A stretch of DNA of 5,224 bases, from NCBI RefSeq assembly GCF_050729195.1, contig NZ_JBOHKS010000085.1, positions 1-5,224 of the forward strand, written 5' to 3'. The translations under genes and the position numbers were made by a program. The first letter of the stretch is position 1; each line of letters starts with the position of its first letter. This DNA comes from Hypericibacter sp050729195 (GTDB lineage Bacteria; Pseudomonadota; Alphaproteobacteria; Dongiales; Dongiaceae). Under the pieces are notes generated by a model that saw only the letters and a list, made by a program, of their open reading frames with translations, made no database searches and was not told where the DNA came from. Positions 1 to 5,224 of the stretch are shown here, piece after piece.

Positions 1-776
1 GCGCGATAGACCTCGGCGACATAGGCGCCGTAGGTCAAGGTCAGGGCCAGGATCGCATACCATTCGAGCGGGAAGTCGCGAATGATCGGCAGGCCGGTCA
101 GCGGCAGGCCGAAGCCCACCAGATAGATCGAGATGATGGCGGGGAGTCCGCGAAACACGTCGATATAGGCGGTGGCGATCATGCGGATGGGCCGGCCGGG
201 CTCGCCGGGGATGAGGCGCGCGATCGCGACCACCAGCCCCCAGATCAGAACGAACACCTCGGCCACGCAGAAGATGAAGACGTTGACCCAGAAGGCGTGG
301 AAGACGAGGCCGAAGGAACTGAAGATCAGCGGCAGGAAGAAGAAGGTGCGGCCGACCGCGATATCGTTGAGCACGATGAAGAGCGCGATCACGAGCACCA
401 GCAGCACCGCCACCGCATAGCCGAAGGTGTACCAGCACCAGGTGCGGGCGGCGGCGCCCTGGACGCGCGCGGCGATGATGTCGCCCTGGAGCCGGGCGGC
501 GCGGCCGCGCCTGGCGGCCTGGAGGGCGCGATAGGCCGGGAGCAGGAGAACGAAGGAGGCGATCGAGCAGACCAGCAGGATGGTCTCGCCGATGGTGCCG
601 CTCACCTGCAGATCGACCAGCACCCCTTGGAGGATGCTGCGCAGCCACCAGGTCGCGGCGATGACGGCGAGCGCGCCCGCCAGGGCGACCGTGGCCCCGG
701 TGACGGCGTCCTTCGGCGGCGTGGCGATGCGCCGGCGCGGGACGCGGATGGCTTCTGGCGCGGTGTCGCTGCTCAT
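1..776 (-). CDS. Amino-acid ABC transporter permease (HisM/GlnP type), 3' end outside window
   Basis: Reading leftwards from an ATG at 776, the frame stays open to the window edge (258 codons, no stop), so the C-terminus is missing. It is an inner-membrane permease subunit that would form the translocation channel for a polar amino acid. A charged N-tail (1-24) is followed by hydrophobic segments at about 25-45, 61-82, 116-136 and 145-160, a longer pair at 160-189, then 203-226 and a last one from about 240. The sequences around 162-186 (FWVNVFIFCVAEV), 206-212 (DVFRGLP) and 249-258 (YGAYVAEVYR) match the conserved core of the polar-amino-acid permease family; the last is the start of the EAA loop that contacts the ATPase. 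An AAGGGG ribosome site (783-788) lies 6 nt before the ATG. The arginine-rich loop at 83-112 and the extra N-terminal helices make it longer than the common ~220-residue permeases. It lies 134 bp downstream of the binding-protein gene, same strand. The family is secure; the substrate is not determined. Confidence 0.9.
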   Translation of the reverse strand, partial: MSSDTAPEAIRVPRRRIATPPKDAVTGATVALAGALAVIAATWWLRSILQGVLVDLQVSGTIGETILLVCSIASFVLLLPAYRALQAARRGRAARLQGDIIAARVQGAAARTWCWYTFGYAVAVLLVLVIALFIVLNDIAVGRTFFFLPLIFSSFGLVFHAFWVNVFIFCVAEVFVLIWGLVVAIARLIPGEPGRPIRMIATAYIDVFRGLPAIISIYLVGFGLPLTGLPIIRDFPLEWYAILALTLTYGAYVAEVYR

Positions 777-782
777 CGCTGA

Positions 783-788
783 CCCCTT
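783..788 (-). promoter_or_regulatory. Ribosome binding site of the permease gene
   Basis: AAGGGG on the minus strand, 6 nt upstream of the ATG at 776. It supports this start for the partial permease gene. Confidence 0.65.
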
Positions 789-798
789 TCAAGCGGAG

Positions 799-822
799 CC
801 TGGCAAGCCCCCTGGCAAGCCC
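799..822. repeat. Perfect 12-bp tandem duplication in the binding protein-permease spacer
   Basis: The unit CCTGGCAAGCCC occurs twice back to back (799-810 and 811-822), just upstream of the permease ribosome site. It may be a replication-slippage duplication or a transcript-level spacer; no known element is recognised. Confidence 0.85.
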
Positions 823-851
823 AAGTCTCCTGCGCCGCCCCGATGGCTCCC

Positions 852-879
852 CGCTCCGGAGCGAGGATGCGCCCGGAGC
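852..879. promoter_or_regulatory. GC-rich palindrome / hairpin between binding-protein and permease genes
   Basis: CGCTCCGGAGCG at 852-863 is a perfect 12-bp palindrome. Its left half GCTCCGG (853-859) can also pair with CCGGAGC (873-879) across a 13-nt loop. No T-run follows on the minus strand, so it is not a classical terminator. In transporter operons such intercistronic stems often lower expression of the permease relative to the abundant binding protein; that role here is inference. Confidence 0.4.
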
Positions 880-910
880 AGGGTCCCGTCGAACGGCGGA
901 AGGCCGGCGA

Positions 911-1771
911 TTACGGCTTGAAGTAGGGGATCGCGGTCGGGTCGGCGCCCCAGGCCCCGGCGAGATATTTCGCCGCGAGAGCCTTCAGGGTGCCGTCGTC
1001 GATCAGCGCCTGGATGATCTTGTCGATCGTCTTGCCGTTGGCCGAGCCCTTGGGATAGAGCGCGCCATAGGTTTCGCCGGTCTGGTACTGCCCGACCACG
1101 GTGAACATGCCGTTGGAGACGGCGGCCTGGCCCAGCACGATCGCGGTGTCGGTCATGGCCACATCGACCTGGCCCGCCTGGAGGGCGGTGAACATCGAGG
1201 GTGTATCCGGGAACACCTTCTCCGGATTGGTCGGCATCAGCAGATTATGAACGAAATCGGCGCCGGTCGTGCCCTGCTGCACGCCGATGCGCAGGCCCTT
1301 CATGGTCATGGCCTCGACCTTGGTGCTCTTCTTTGCCAGCACGCCGATGTCGGAGGAGAAGTAGGGGACCGAGAAATCCACCACCTTCTTGCGCTCGTCG
1401 GTGATCGAGATCTCGGACAGCGCCAGGTCGAAATTCCTGGTCTGGCCCGCGACCAGCGCGTCCCAGGCGACGTTCACGACCTTGACCTTATCGAGCCCGG
1501 CGCGGTGCGCGATGTTCGCCGCCATGCAGTATTCGTAGCCGTCCTTGATGCTTTCGGGCGTATCGCCGTTCCACCAGCCCGGGGCGGGCAGGTTGACCTC
1601 GACGGTGAGCTGGCCCGCGACCGCCGGGGTCATCGGGATCGAGCCCTTGGCGCCGGTCAGTTCGCAATTGCCGATCATATCGGCGGCTGCGGCGGGCAAA
1701 GAGCCCGTCAGCGCAAGCGCAAGGGTAAAGGCGCCGCCCAGGGCTGCGCCAAGCGTCATACGGCGATTCAT
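911..1771 (-). CDS. Periplasmic amino-acid-binding protein of an ABC transporter (SBP family 3)
   Basis: A 286-residue extracytoplasmic solute-binding protein that would capture a polar amino acid and deliver it to the permease encoded next to it. Residues 1-30 are a Sec signal peptide: MNRR, a hydrophobic stretch (7-25), then an AAAA-D junction near 27-31. The mature protein shows family-3 hallmarks: GYEYCMAANIA (78-88), the ligand-clamp segment SEISITDERKKVVDFSVPYF (119-138) with the usual carboxylate-binding arginine at R127, GVQQGTTG (163-170), and AGQVDVAMTD (199-208) whose D208 matches the position that usually holds the ligand amino group. Two cysteines (36 and 82) could form a disulfide. 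The frame can be extended to a TTG at 1789, but the ATG at 1771 has GGGAGA 5 nt upstream and gives a clean signal peptide, so it is preferred. It is the first gene of the leftward unit. The family is certain; the substrate (acidic, basic or glutamine type) cannot be read from the sequence. Confidence 0.95.
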   Translation of the reverse strand: MNRRMTLGAALGGAFTLALALTGSLPAAAADMIGNCELTGAKGSIPMTPAVAGQLTVEVNLPAPGWWNGDTPESIKDGYEYCMAANIAHRAGLDKVKVVNVAWDALVAGQTRNFDLALSEISITDERKKVVDFSVPYFSSDIGVLAKKSTKVEAMTMKGLRIGVQQGTTGADFVHNLLMPTNPEKVFPDTPSMFTALQAGQVDVAMTDTAIVLGQAAVSNGMFTVVGQYQTGETYGALYPKGSANGKTIDKIIQALIDDGTLKALAAKYLAGAWGADPTAIPYFKP

Positions 1772-1776
1772 GAAAG

Positions 1777-1782
1777 TCTCCC
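1777..1782 (-). promoter_or_regulatory. Ribosome binding site that sets the binding-protein start
   Basis: GGGAGA on the minus strand ends 5 nt before the ATG at 1771. It lies inside the longer TTG-initiated reading frame and argues that the longer version is not used. Confidence 0.75.
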
Positions 1783-1933
1783 GTGGCAATGAAGGACGAT
1801 GTCCCAGAACGTTTATCTTCGTTGGCTCGGGCCCGGCGGCGGGAGGGGTGCCTCGGCACCGCGGCGGGGGCGAGCAGGCGGCATCTTAGCGCAGCCGGCG
1901 GCTGTCCAGCCAGGGGAGGGGAATTTCCCGGCC

Positions 1934-1963
1934 GGACAGGGGCTTGACCGGTCCAAACTGTCC
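1934..1963. promoter_or_regulatory. Nested dyad symmetry, possible operator
   Basis: Outer arms GGACAG (1934-1939) and CTGTCC (1958-1963) enclose the perfect 8-bp palindrome GACCGGTC (1946-1953), itself flanked by TT and CAA so that TTGACCGGTCCAA is palindromic but for one pair. The two symmetries are offset by one base. Location between divergent transcription units suits a regulator site for the transporter. No specific regulator is recognised. Confidence 0.3.
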
Positions 1964-1985
1964 CCAGGCCCACCGGGCAAGCCTA

Positions 1986-2014
1986 TCGACAAGAGGGGGT
2001 GGCTTTGCTATATC
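1986..2014 (+). promoter_or_regulatory. Probable sigma-70-type promoter of tRNA-Lys
   Basis: A -35 box TCGACA (1986-1991, five of six matches to TTGACA) and a -10 box TATATC (2009-2014) are separated by 17 bp. The six bases after the -10 box, GCCGCG (2015-2020), are all G/C, as in the discriminators of stringently controlled stable-RNA promoters. Transcription would begin near 2020, leaving a leader of about 40 nt before the mature tRNA. Confidence 0.5.
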
Positions 2015-2061
2015 GCCGCGTTCCTCGGATGGCTCTCAGGGCCGCCCGCCGGGCCGGATCT

Positions 2062-2136
<75 letters not shown>

Positions 2137-2137
<1 letters not shown>

Positions 2138-2153
2138 AGCCTTTCAAAGGCTT
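2137..2153 (+). promoter_or_regulatory. Short inverted repeat immediately after the tRNA
   Basis: AAGCCTTT-C-AAAGGCTT is an 8-bp perfect inverted repeat that starts at the last base of CCA. The physical hairpin would need a 3-nt or larger loop. No T-run follows. It may stop exonucleases or guide 3'-end processing of the tRNA precursor. It could also contribute to termination. Confidence 0.4.
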
Positions 2154-2187
2154 ACCCACCAGATCACGCCGAACGCAGGAAGAGCGG

Positions 2188-2215
2188 GTTGGACAATCCA
2201 ACTCGATCGTCCAAC
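2188..2215 (+). promoter_or_regulatory. Alternative hairpins downstream of tRNA-Lys
   Basis: GTTGGA (2188-2193) can pair with TCCAAC (2197-2202) across a 3-nt loop. Alternatively GTTGGAC (2188-2194) can pair with GTCCAAC (2209-2215) across 14 nt, followed by TTT (2216-2218). The two foldings exclude each other. The longer one plus the short T-run is a weak candidate terminator for the tRNA transcript. Confidence 0.35.
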
Positions 2216-2216
2216 T

Positions 2217-2250
2217 TTGCGCGTTTCCCATCGATCGGAACGACGCGCAA
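2217..2250. terminator. Strong bulged hairpin between convergent tRNA and small gene, possible bidirectional terminator
   Basis: TTGCGCGT (2217-2224) pairs with ACGCGCAA (2243-2250). Directly inside it, TTCC (2225-2228) pairs with GGAA (2237-2240), giving a 12-bp stem interrupted by a 2-nt bulge (2241-2242) and an 8-nt loop. It lies between the 3' ends of the rightward tRNA and the leftward small gene, where a shared terminator is expected. There is no real U-tract on either side, so intrinsic termination would be inefficient. The structure is clear; the function is inferred. Confidence 0.4.
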
Positions 2251-2321
2251 CTGGTGACCGCCATGCAGGGATCGGTCGCAGGCGAGACAACAACGGTGCA
2301 GAGACGCACCCCGCCGCCGCC

Positions 2322-2549
2322 TCAGCTTGCGGAGTCCGGGTCGTTCTCATTCGCAGGAATCATCCAGACCGCTCCCTCCGAGGGGGGCTCGTGCGGGTCG
2401 GTGGTCGTTACCCAGCTCGAGCGGATCCAATAGATATAGACCGGACATTGCAGCGCCCTCGCCTGGCTCTTGGCCTTGGTGACAACGACATTGGGCGGGT
2501 TGTCCGGCAGGAATATGCTCCCATTTCCGGTAATGCTCGCGTCGATCAT
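2322..2549 (-). CDS. Small hypothetical protein, 75 residues
   Basis: Not a family I recognise. It is probably a real gene: GGAGG at 2555-2559 lies 5 nt before the ATG at 2549 (and 2 nt before an overlapping ATG at 2552, less well spaced). Codon third positions are mostly G/C as expected here, and the product has a protein-like composition unlike the arginine-rich shadows around it. The sequence alternates short hydrophobic or aromatic stretches with polar turns: SIFLP (11-15), NVVVTKA (20-26), CPVYIYWIRSSW (35-46), AVWMIP (60-65), ending in an acidic tail ENDPDSAS. That pattern suggests a small beta-rich cytoplasmic protein. There is no signal peptide or membrane segment. Its G+C is about 60% by my count, lower than its neighbours. 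It stands alone, convergent with tRNA-Lys and divergent from the CphA-like gene, so context gives no function. A lineage-restricted accessory gene is possible. Confidence 0.6.
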   Translation of the reverse strand: MIDASITGNGSIFLPDNPPNVVVTKAKSQARALQCPVYIYWIRSSWVTTTDPHEPPSEGAVWMIPANENDPDSAS

Positions 2550-2554
2550 CATTG

Positions 2555-2559
2555 CCTCC
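2555..2559 (-). promoter_or_regulatory. Ribosome binding site of the small gene
   Basis: GGAGG on the minus strand, 5 nt from the ATG at 2549 and 2 nt from the ATG at 2552. It favours the second of the two adjacent ATG codons and supports the gene being translated. Confidence 0.6.
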
Positions 2560-2998
2560 GTCCTTTCGGCAGACCCGGCTCCGGGATGCCAAGTCCGCGG
2601 CCGGCAACAAGGATGGAGTTACCAAGTTTCGGCTCGATGTCGTCGCACCGCGCTTTATTGTTTCAATTGCTTCTGTTCGTGGGAGCAAAGGCTCGGAAGC
2701 AGAGTGCGAGCCCCGCTGGAAGCCGGGACAAGCTTCGTGCCTTCGGCTCCGGATTCCGCCCCTGATTTCCTAACCGCTTGATGTCATTGATCTTGGGCCG
2801 TCGAGCGATCGTCATGGGCTTCGGGTCGCTGATGCAGAGGCGCGAAGCATGTCGTCCCCGGGAAGTCTTGTCCGCCTTCGGAATGCCGGGCGCGGAACCA
2901 GGAAGACCTCTGGCTCTCGGCGGCGCCCGGAACCGTGCTAGGAATCGCGCCGGCAGATTCGACTGAGGGGCACAAGGGCAGCCCCCGCGCGAGGTCCG
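2560..2998. other. Long intergenic region upstream of the CphA-like gene
   Basis: About 440 bp with no gene I can support. A low-G+C patch around 2650-2680, including TTTATTGTTTCAATTG, stands out against the GC-rich background and could hold the leftward promoter of the small gene, but no -35/-10 pair with proper spacing is visible. On the plus side I also see no clear sigma-70 promoter for the CphA-like gene. The longer frames here lack ribosome sites and have shadow-like composition. Confidence 0.6.
2886..2930 (+). promoter_or_regulatory. Inverted repeat in the leader of the CphA-like gene
   Basis: CCGGGCGC (2886-2893) is perfectly complementary to GCGCCCGG (2923-2930). The loop can form a further small stem, CCAG (2898-2901) with CTGG (2910-2913). 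It lies about 70 nt before the TTG start and would be in the 5' leader if transcription begins upstream. It is not followed by T residues. Role unknown. Confidence 0.35.
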
Positions 2999-5224
2999 TT
3001 GATCAAGCTCAGAGGCAAGCGGCATTTTCTCTGGCGCAACATCCATGCGCCGGTTCCGGTCCTGGCCGGGAGCCTGCACCTCGCCGACGCGTTCGGCTGG
3101 ACCACGGCGCGGCTTACGCCCTCGCATCGCGCGATCTTCGATCGCCGGCTGCCGGGCGCCATCGATAACGGAAGGCCGGTCGACACGGCCGAGTTCGTCG
3201 CCCGGATCGCGCAGCAGCTGCAATCGATCGGGGACATCGTGGCGCCGGTTTGCGGCGTCCATTCGCGCGATCCGGCGCGGCGCATCGCCGTGGTGTATTT
3301 TTCCTGCCGCGATCCCTCTCTCGCCGATGCCTGCCTGGCCATGGCGGTGCCGCTCGCGGACCGGGCCGTGCAGCCTCCGGCGGGAGAGGACGCTCTCGAT
3401 TCCGAGCTGGCGCGGCATGTCGAGCGCGTAAAGCAGCTGCGCATGAGCGATGCCACGCGCCAGATGGTCGAGACCGTCGAGCGGCGCGGCATTCCCTGGT
3501 TCCGGATGGCCGCCGGGCTCAATTATGTCCAGCTCGGACAGGGCGCGCGGCAGCATCGCCTGACGAGTGCCGCTTTGACACCTGAATCCGGGATTGGCCG
3601 CGAGCTCGCCCATAACAAGATGCTGACCCTGGGAGTCCTGGCGCAGCTGCAGCTCCCGGTCGGAAAATTCGCTGCGGTCAAGGACGCGGCCTCGGCGCTG
3701 AAACTGGCCGAAACGCTTGGCTATCCCGTCGTTCTGAAGCCGGTGTTCGGCGACAAGGGGCGCTCTGTCTTTGCCGACCTGCGCAACGCGGACGAGCTGC
3801 GGGCTGTGCTGGAGCGGGTCAATCTCGGCCGGGAACGCTTCATGCTGCAGACCTTCCTGCCCGGGGAGGACCACCGCATGCTGGTGATCGAGGGCAAGCT
3901 GGTGGCCGTCGCGCAGCGTATCCCGGCCTCCGTCCTCGGCGACGGCCGGCGCAGCGTCACCGAGTTGGCGGAGGTCGAGAACAAGAATCTGCGGCGCATC
4001 CGCGGGCCGCTCGAGCTCCTGCCGCTCGACGAGGAGGCGGACCGGGTCCTGGCGCAGCAAGGCTGCAGCCGCGAGACCGTTCCCGAGGCGGGCCGCCGGG
4101 TCAGGCTCCGGGTCAACGCCAACATCTCGACCGGAGGCTCCAGTATCGATCTCTCCGCGGTGGTTCATCCCGACAATGCGCGCGCGGCGGTGCGGGCCGC
4201 GAAGGCCTTGGCCCTGACCGTCGCGGGCGTGGATTTCATCTGCCCCGACATTTCGAAATCCTGGCGCGAGGTCGGCGGCGGCATCTGCGAGATCAATACG
4301 TCGATCGGACTGCGGCCGCATTCGGAAGCCAACCCCGATTTCGACGTCGCCGGCGCCATTCTCGATACCGTCTATCCCCGCGGCGAGGACGGTCGCATCC
4401 CGACCGCGATGGTCACCGGCACCAAGGGGAAGACCACCACGACCCTGATGCTGAGCAGCATCCTGGCTGCCGCGGGCCATTGTGTCGGGAACGCGACCAC
4501 GGAGGGTGTCTGGATCGGCGGCGAGCAGGTCCTGGTCGCCGACAGCGCGGAATCCCATGGGGCCTCGATCGTGCTGCGGGACCCGACGGTCACGGCGGCG
4601 GTCCTCGAGACGGCGCGGGGCGGGTTGCTTCAGGACGGCATGTATCTCGATCGCTGCGACGTGGCGGCGCTCCTGAATGTCGGGCGGGAGCAGATCGGCA
4701 TGAACGGGATCGAGACGCTCGACGAGATGGCGGCGTTGAAGGCGAAAGTGATCGACGCGGCGCGAAGAGCCGTCGTGCTGAACGCCGATGACCCGCGCTG
4801 CGCGAGCCTGGCGCCGTCCTGCCGCGCGCGCCTGAGGACCATCCTGTTTTCCATGATCCCCGATTCACCGGCGATCAAAGCCCATCTCGCGGCCGGCGGC
4901 GAAGCGATCGGACTTCTGTCCGTGGAGGGCCACGAAACGATCGTCCATTGGCAGGGCCATGACATGACGCCGCTGATCGGAGCGGCGGCGTTTCCGGCGA
5001 GCCTCGGCGGGATCATCCGGCCGAACGTGGCGAACGCGATGGCGGCTTGCGGCCTCGCCCTCGGTCTGGGCCTGTCGCCGGAAACGATTCGAGACGGGCT
5101 GGCGCGATATGAGATCACCGTCGCATCGTCCCAGGGCCGTTTCAACTTCGTGGAAGGCTTCCCGGTTCGCATCCTGTTCGATCGCGCCACGGATCCGCCG
5201 GCGCTGACGGCCGTCATGTCCGTC
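2999..5224 (+). CDS. Cyanophycin-synthetase-like (CphA family) ATP-grasp/Mur-ligase protein, 3' end outside window
   Basis: 742 codons with no stop in the window. CphA enzymes polymerise aspartate and arginine into cyanophycin: the ATP-grasp domain adds aspartate and the Mur-ligase-like domain adds arginine, in the cytoplasm. The domain order fits. The N-terminal domain (1-~190) includes LRGKRHFLW (4-12) and an eroded HxxEH region at 65-75. The ATP-grasp domain runs from about 205 to 435, with HNK (205-207), VVLKPVFGDKGRSV (244-257) including K247, EDHR (290-293) and metal-ligand-like E431/N433. The Mur-like domain follows, with P-loop GTKGKTTTT (474-482) and ETARGG (537-542). Two Mur motifs are altered: NVGREQIG (560-567) where the family has N-I-A-E-D-H-L-G, and FDRATDPP (727-734) where it has D-Y-A-H-N-P. 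The start is TTG at 2999: an in-frame TAG lies at 2939-2941 and the first in-frame ATG is far inside the conserved domain. GAGGT (2991-2995) is only 3 nt upstream; CTG at 2963 is a weaker alternative. CphA family membership is secure; cyanophycin production by this copy is doubtful. It may be a CphA-prime-type paralogue. Confidence 0.88.
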   Translation, partial: MIKLRGKRHFLWRNIHAPVPVLAGSLHLADAFGWTTARLTPSHRAIFDRRLPGAIDNGRPVDTAEFVARIAQQLQSIGDIVAPVCGVHSRDPARRIAVVYFSCRDPSLADACLAMAVPLADRAVQPPAGEDALDSELARHVERVKQLRMSDATRQMVETVERRGIPWFRMAAGLNYVQLGQGARQHRLTSAALTPESGIGRELAHNKMLTLGVLAQLQLPVGKFAAVKDAASALKLAETLGYPVVLKPVFGDKGRSVFADLRNADELRAVLERVNLGRERFMLQTFLPGEDHRMLVIEGKLVAVAQRIPASVLGDGRRSVTELAEVENKNLRRIRGPLELLPLDEEADRVLAQQGCSRETVPEAGRRVRLRVNANISTGGSSIDLSAVVHPDNARAAVRAAKALALTVAGVDFICPDISKSWREVGGGICEINTSIGLRPHSEANPDFDVAGAILDTVYPRGEDGRIPTAMVTGTKGKTTTTLMLSSILAAAGHCVGNATTEGVWIGGEQVLVADSAESHGASIVLRDPTVTAAVLETARGGLLQDGMYLDRCDVAALLNVGREQIGMNGIETLDEMAALKAKVIDAARRAVVLNADDPRCASLAPSCRARLRTILFSMIPDSPAIKAHLAAGGEAIGLLSVEGHETIVHWQGHDMTPLIGAAAFPASLGGIIRPNVANAMAACGLALGLGLSPETIRDGLARYEITVASSQGRFNFVEGFPVRILFDRATDPPALTAVMSV

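Larger units (their letters stand above)
1772..2061. other. Divergent intergenic region between the ABC operon and tRNA-Lys
   Basis: No convincing gene on either strand in these 290 bp; open frames crossing it are arginine/proline/glycine-rich shadows. It must hold the leftward promoter of the ABC unit and the rightward promoter of the tRNA. I see a good candidate only for the tRNA (1986-2014). A hairpin GGTGC-CTCG-GCACC sits at 1847-1860 and would fall in the transporter leader if transcription starts upstream of it. The motif CTGTCC occurs at 1902-1907 and 1958-1963, and inverted at 1934-1939. Confidence 0.7.

Noticed and set aside
1772..1789. Six-residue N-terminal extension of the binding protein from TTG at 1789
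   Set aside because: The ribosome site GGGAGA lies inside this extension and the ATG at 1771 gives a normal signal peptide.
2347..2688. A 113-codon minus-strand frame overlapping the small gene
   Set aside because: It is in a different frame from the better supported 75-residue gene and lacks a good ribosome site.
2893..2950. GGAAC motifs as ECF-sigma (EcfG-type) -35 elements
   Set aside because: No CGTT-like -10 element lies 16-17 bp downstream of either GGAAC.
2778..2966. A 62-codon plus-strand frame upstream of the CphA-like gene
   Set aside because: No ribosome site, arginine-rich shadow-like composition, and no recognisable similarity; treated as non-coding leader.
2663..4558. A 631-codon open frame on the minus strand opposite the CphA-like gene
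   Set aside because: Its product is an Arg/Asp/Pro/Gly-rich sequence typical of antisense frames in GC-rich genes, and the plus strand encodes clear CphA motifs over the same span.

Overview
The window is GC-rich (mostly about 65-70% G+C by eye). It carries the N-terminal end of an amino-acid ABC transporter operon, a tRNA-Lys gene, a small unrecognised gene and most of a cyanophycin-synthetase-like gene. The G+C level, the encoded protein styles and the tRNA-encoded CCA fit a proteobacterium, most likely an alphaproteobacterium. That taxonomic call is inference.

Layout: positions 1-776 (minus) are the 5' part of an inner-membrane amino-acid permease whose 3' end lies off the left edge. Positions 911-1771 (minus) are a periplasmic polar-amino-acid-binding protein. 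The two read leftwards as one transcription unit, binding protein first, with a 134-bp spacer that contains a perfect 12-bp tandem repeat and a small GC-rich palindrome. Positions 1772-2061 hold no gene. They contain the divergent control region: a plausible tRNA promoter with a GC-rich discriminator on the plus strand, and dyad symmetries that could serve the transporter. tRNA-Lys(CUU) is at 2062-2137 (plus). It is followed by a cluster of inverted repeats (2137-2250) that probably acts as terminator or processing structure. A 75-residue hypothetical gene (2322-2549, minus) converges on this cluster. About 450 bp without a convincing gene (2550-2998) leads into the last gene.

From 2999 (TTG start) to the right edge (plus) an open frame of 742 codons, with no stop in the window, encodes a CphA-like protein in the usual order: N-terminal domain, ATP-grasp domain, Mur-ligase-like domain. 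The family resemblance is clear, but three conserved sites are altered: the HxxEH-type motif of the N-terminal domain and two Mur-ligase motifs (the N-x-x-x-D-H and D-Y-A-H-N-P positions). The ATP-grasp core and the Mur P-loop are retained. This looks like a divergent CphA paralogue rather than a standard cyanophycin synthetase, and it is the most interesting item here.

A link between amino-acid uptake and amide/peptide polymer synthesis is possible from proximity. The two units are divergent and separated by a tRNA gene, so this is only a hypothesis.
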